Below the pieces are notes generated by a model. The model saw only the letters and a program-made list of their open reading frames with translations, was not told the origin of the DNA and did not search any database. A DNA stretch of 23,854 bases from Candidatus Uhrbacteria bacterium (GTDB lineage: Bacteria; Patescibacteriota; Patescibacteriia; UBA9934; UBA9568): the NCBI GenBank assembly GCA_003497135.1, contig DNKR01000051.1, forward strand, positions 1 through 23,854, read 5' to 3'. Shown piece after piece: positions 23,187 to 23,854 of this stretch; the first letter of the stretch is position 1; each line of letters starts with the position of its first letter. Position numbers and translations under genes: made by a program.

Positions 23187-23240
23187 AAGAAAACATACCA
23201 GTCCTAATTAATTAGATTCGCTAATCTTCTCATTCTTTTT

Positions 23241-23720
23241 CTAACGATTCAGTGTCTCAATAATCGCTTCCAATTTCTTACGAAATTCAGTAACTGTCGA
23301 CTCAGACATAGATTTATCGCTTAAAATGTAATCATTTGCCTTTTTAGCCATTTCAACCACTTTTTCTTTTCCAATTTTGTTAACAAGCCCTTCGAGGCCA
23401 ATTTCTGCGACAGAAGATGTAATAAGCATCGGGGCGTATCTAGATTCTATTTTCTCAATGCTTCCGTAGATATTATCCTTGTACGCCTTTTCCATTTCTT
23501 TGAGGTAAAGACTCATGGTCTTGACGAATGGATATTCTGGGTTTTTTTCCGCTTCCTGTTTTGCAAGATCGGTCCAGGCCTGAAGCATAACACCCTTTTG
23601 CCACTCTTGCCACAGTTCGTCCCGCTTAATTTCTTCTCTGCCTTTCTTGGATGAATCCTCTAATTGTTCTAGAAGACTTTTTGATTCTTCTCTTGGTATT
23701 TGTGACTGTCCTTCTGGCAT
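23241..23720 (-). CDS. Unrecognised soluble helical protein
   Basis: This 159-residue protein is not one I recognise. It has no signal peptide and no membrane helix. It is rich in Glu and Lys and looks all-alpha: a charged N-terminal helix (about 12-35), a helix with WQEWQKGVMLQAWTDLAKQE (about 37-58), and two later helices ending in FRKKLEAIIETLNR. It might be a small cytoplasmic or adaptor protein. The ATG has no SD. A (GA)n repeat lies 46 bases upstream of the start, within its likely promoter region. Confidence 0.7.
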   Translation of the reverse strand: MPEGQSQIPREESKSLLEQLEDSSKKGREEIKRDELWQEWQKGVMLQAWTDLAKQEAEKNPEYPFVKTMSLYLKEMEKAYKDNIYGSIEKIESRYAPMLITSSVAEIGLEGLVNKIGKEKVVEMAKKANDYILSDKSMSESTVTEFRKKLEAIIETLNR

Positions 23721-23765
23721 ATGATAATTTTTTATTTGTAAAAATTAATCTATCTCAACAATACA

Positions 23766-23784
23766 AGAGAGAGAGAGAGAGAGA
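23766..23784. repeat. Dinucleotide (AG)9 microsatellite
   Basis: An uninterrupted AG run of 19 bases lies about 46 bp upstream of the ATG of the minus-strand gene at 23720. On the coding strand it is a CT repeat. Repeats of this kind can change length by slippage, and this one lies where promoter spacing or an upstream element might be affected. Confidence 0.85.
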
Positions 23785-23821
23785 TGTCAAGAATCCTTGT
23801 TGGCAAACAAAAAGACATAAA

Positions 23822-23854
23822 GGGCGGTGCATTCCGCCACTAAAACAGAGGCGG
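23822..23854. other. GGCGG/CCGCC/GGCGG alternative hairpins at the window edge
   Basis: GGCGG (23823-23827) can pair with CCGCC (23834-23838), and that CCGCC can instead pair with GGCGG (23850-23854). This is the outline of a terminator or attenuator-like switch, but it is cut by the window edge. Confidence 0.35.

Noticed and set aside
1..23854. tRNA, rRNA genes, CRISPR arrays and insertion-sequence transposases.
   Set aside because: None was found: no cloverleaf-like sequences, no regularly spaced repeats and no transposase motifs on either strand by eye.

Overview
The window reads as a piece of a Patescibacteria (CPR) genome, most likely from the Parcubacteria group. The signs are a DUF4012 membrane protein beside MreB, a YerC/TrpR-like regulator, a TrmB-type regulator, several small glycosyltransferases, a very short TsaB, tightly packed AT-rich genes and almost no Shine-Dalgarno (SD) sequences. 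TGA is used as a stop, so this is not a code-25 lineage. The phylum-level call is firmer than the lower ranks. All family names come from reading motifs by eye; no search was run.

Layout. (1) 47-8874, minus strand: a cell-surface block of TrpR-like regulator, TrmB-like regulator, GT4 glycosyltransferase, MreB, DUF4012 protein, two rhamnosyltransferase-like GT2 enzymes and a cellulose-synthase-like membrane GT2. A 117-bp imperfect inverted repeat (7254-7370) sits between the last two and overlaps a start codon. (2) 8973-10760, minus strand: an MscS-related membrane protein, a miniature TsaB and a winged-helix/nucleotidyltransferase-like regulator. (3) 10839-13034, plus strand: a large protein with a degenerate PP2C-like domain, membrane segments and a beta-propeller. 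(4) 13145-14585: a DUF3800 protein, a candidate small RNA with its own promoter and terminator, and an orphan GC-rich gene (14049-14585) with consensus promoter, SD and a UUCG-loop terminator. (5) 14681-18770: a 36-bp perfect palindrome followed by a three-gene copper operon: Cys/Met/His-rich exported peptide, HMA-SafE-cupredoxin protein, and CopA ATPase. (6) 18771-19291: no long gene, but a large hairpin, a strong promoter, a 27-codon GC-rich ORF with SD, a bidirectional terminator and a 28-bp perfect palindrome. (7) 19292-23720: TypA/BipA, a slipin, an acidic secreted coiled-coil protein, a two-helix membrane protein and an unrecognised soluble protein, with strong terminators between convergent units.

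How it works together. Block 1 suggests surface polysaccharide synthesis linked to cell-shape control. Block 5 is a self-contained copper handling module. The less expected part is the set of small regulatory-looking units between the housekeeping genes: the candidate sRNA, two GC-rich SD-driven cassettes, and two loopless perfect palindromes. The GC-rich cassettes start translation in a different style from nearly all their neighbours, several of which appear to be leaderless or to have very short leaders.
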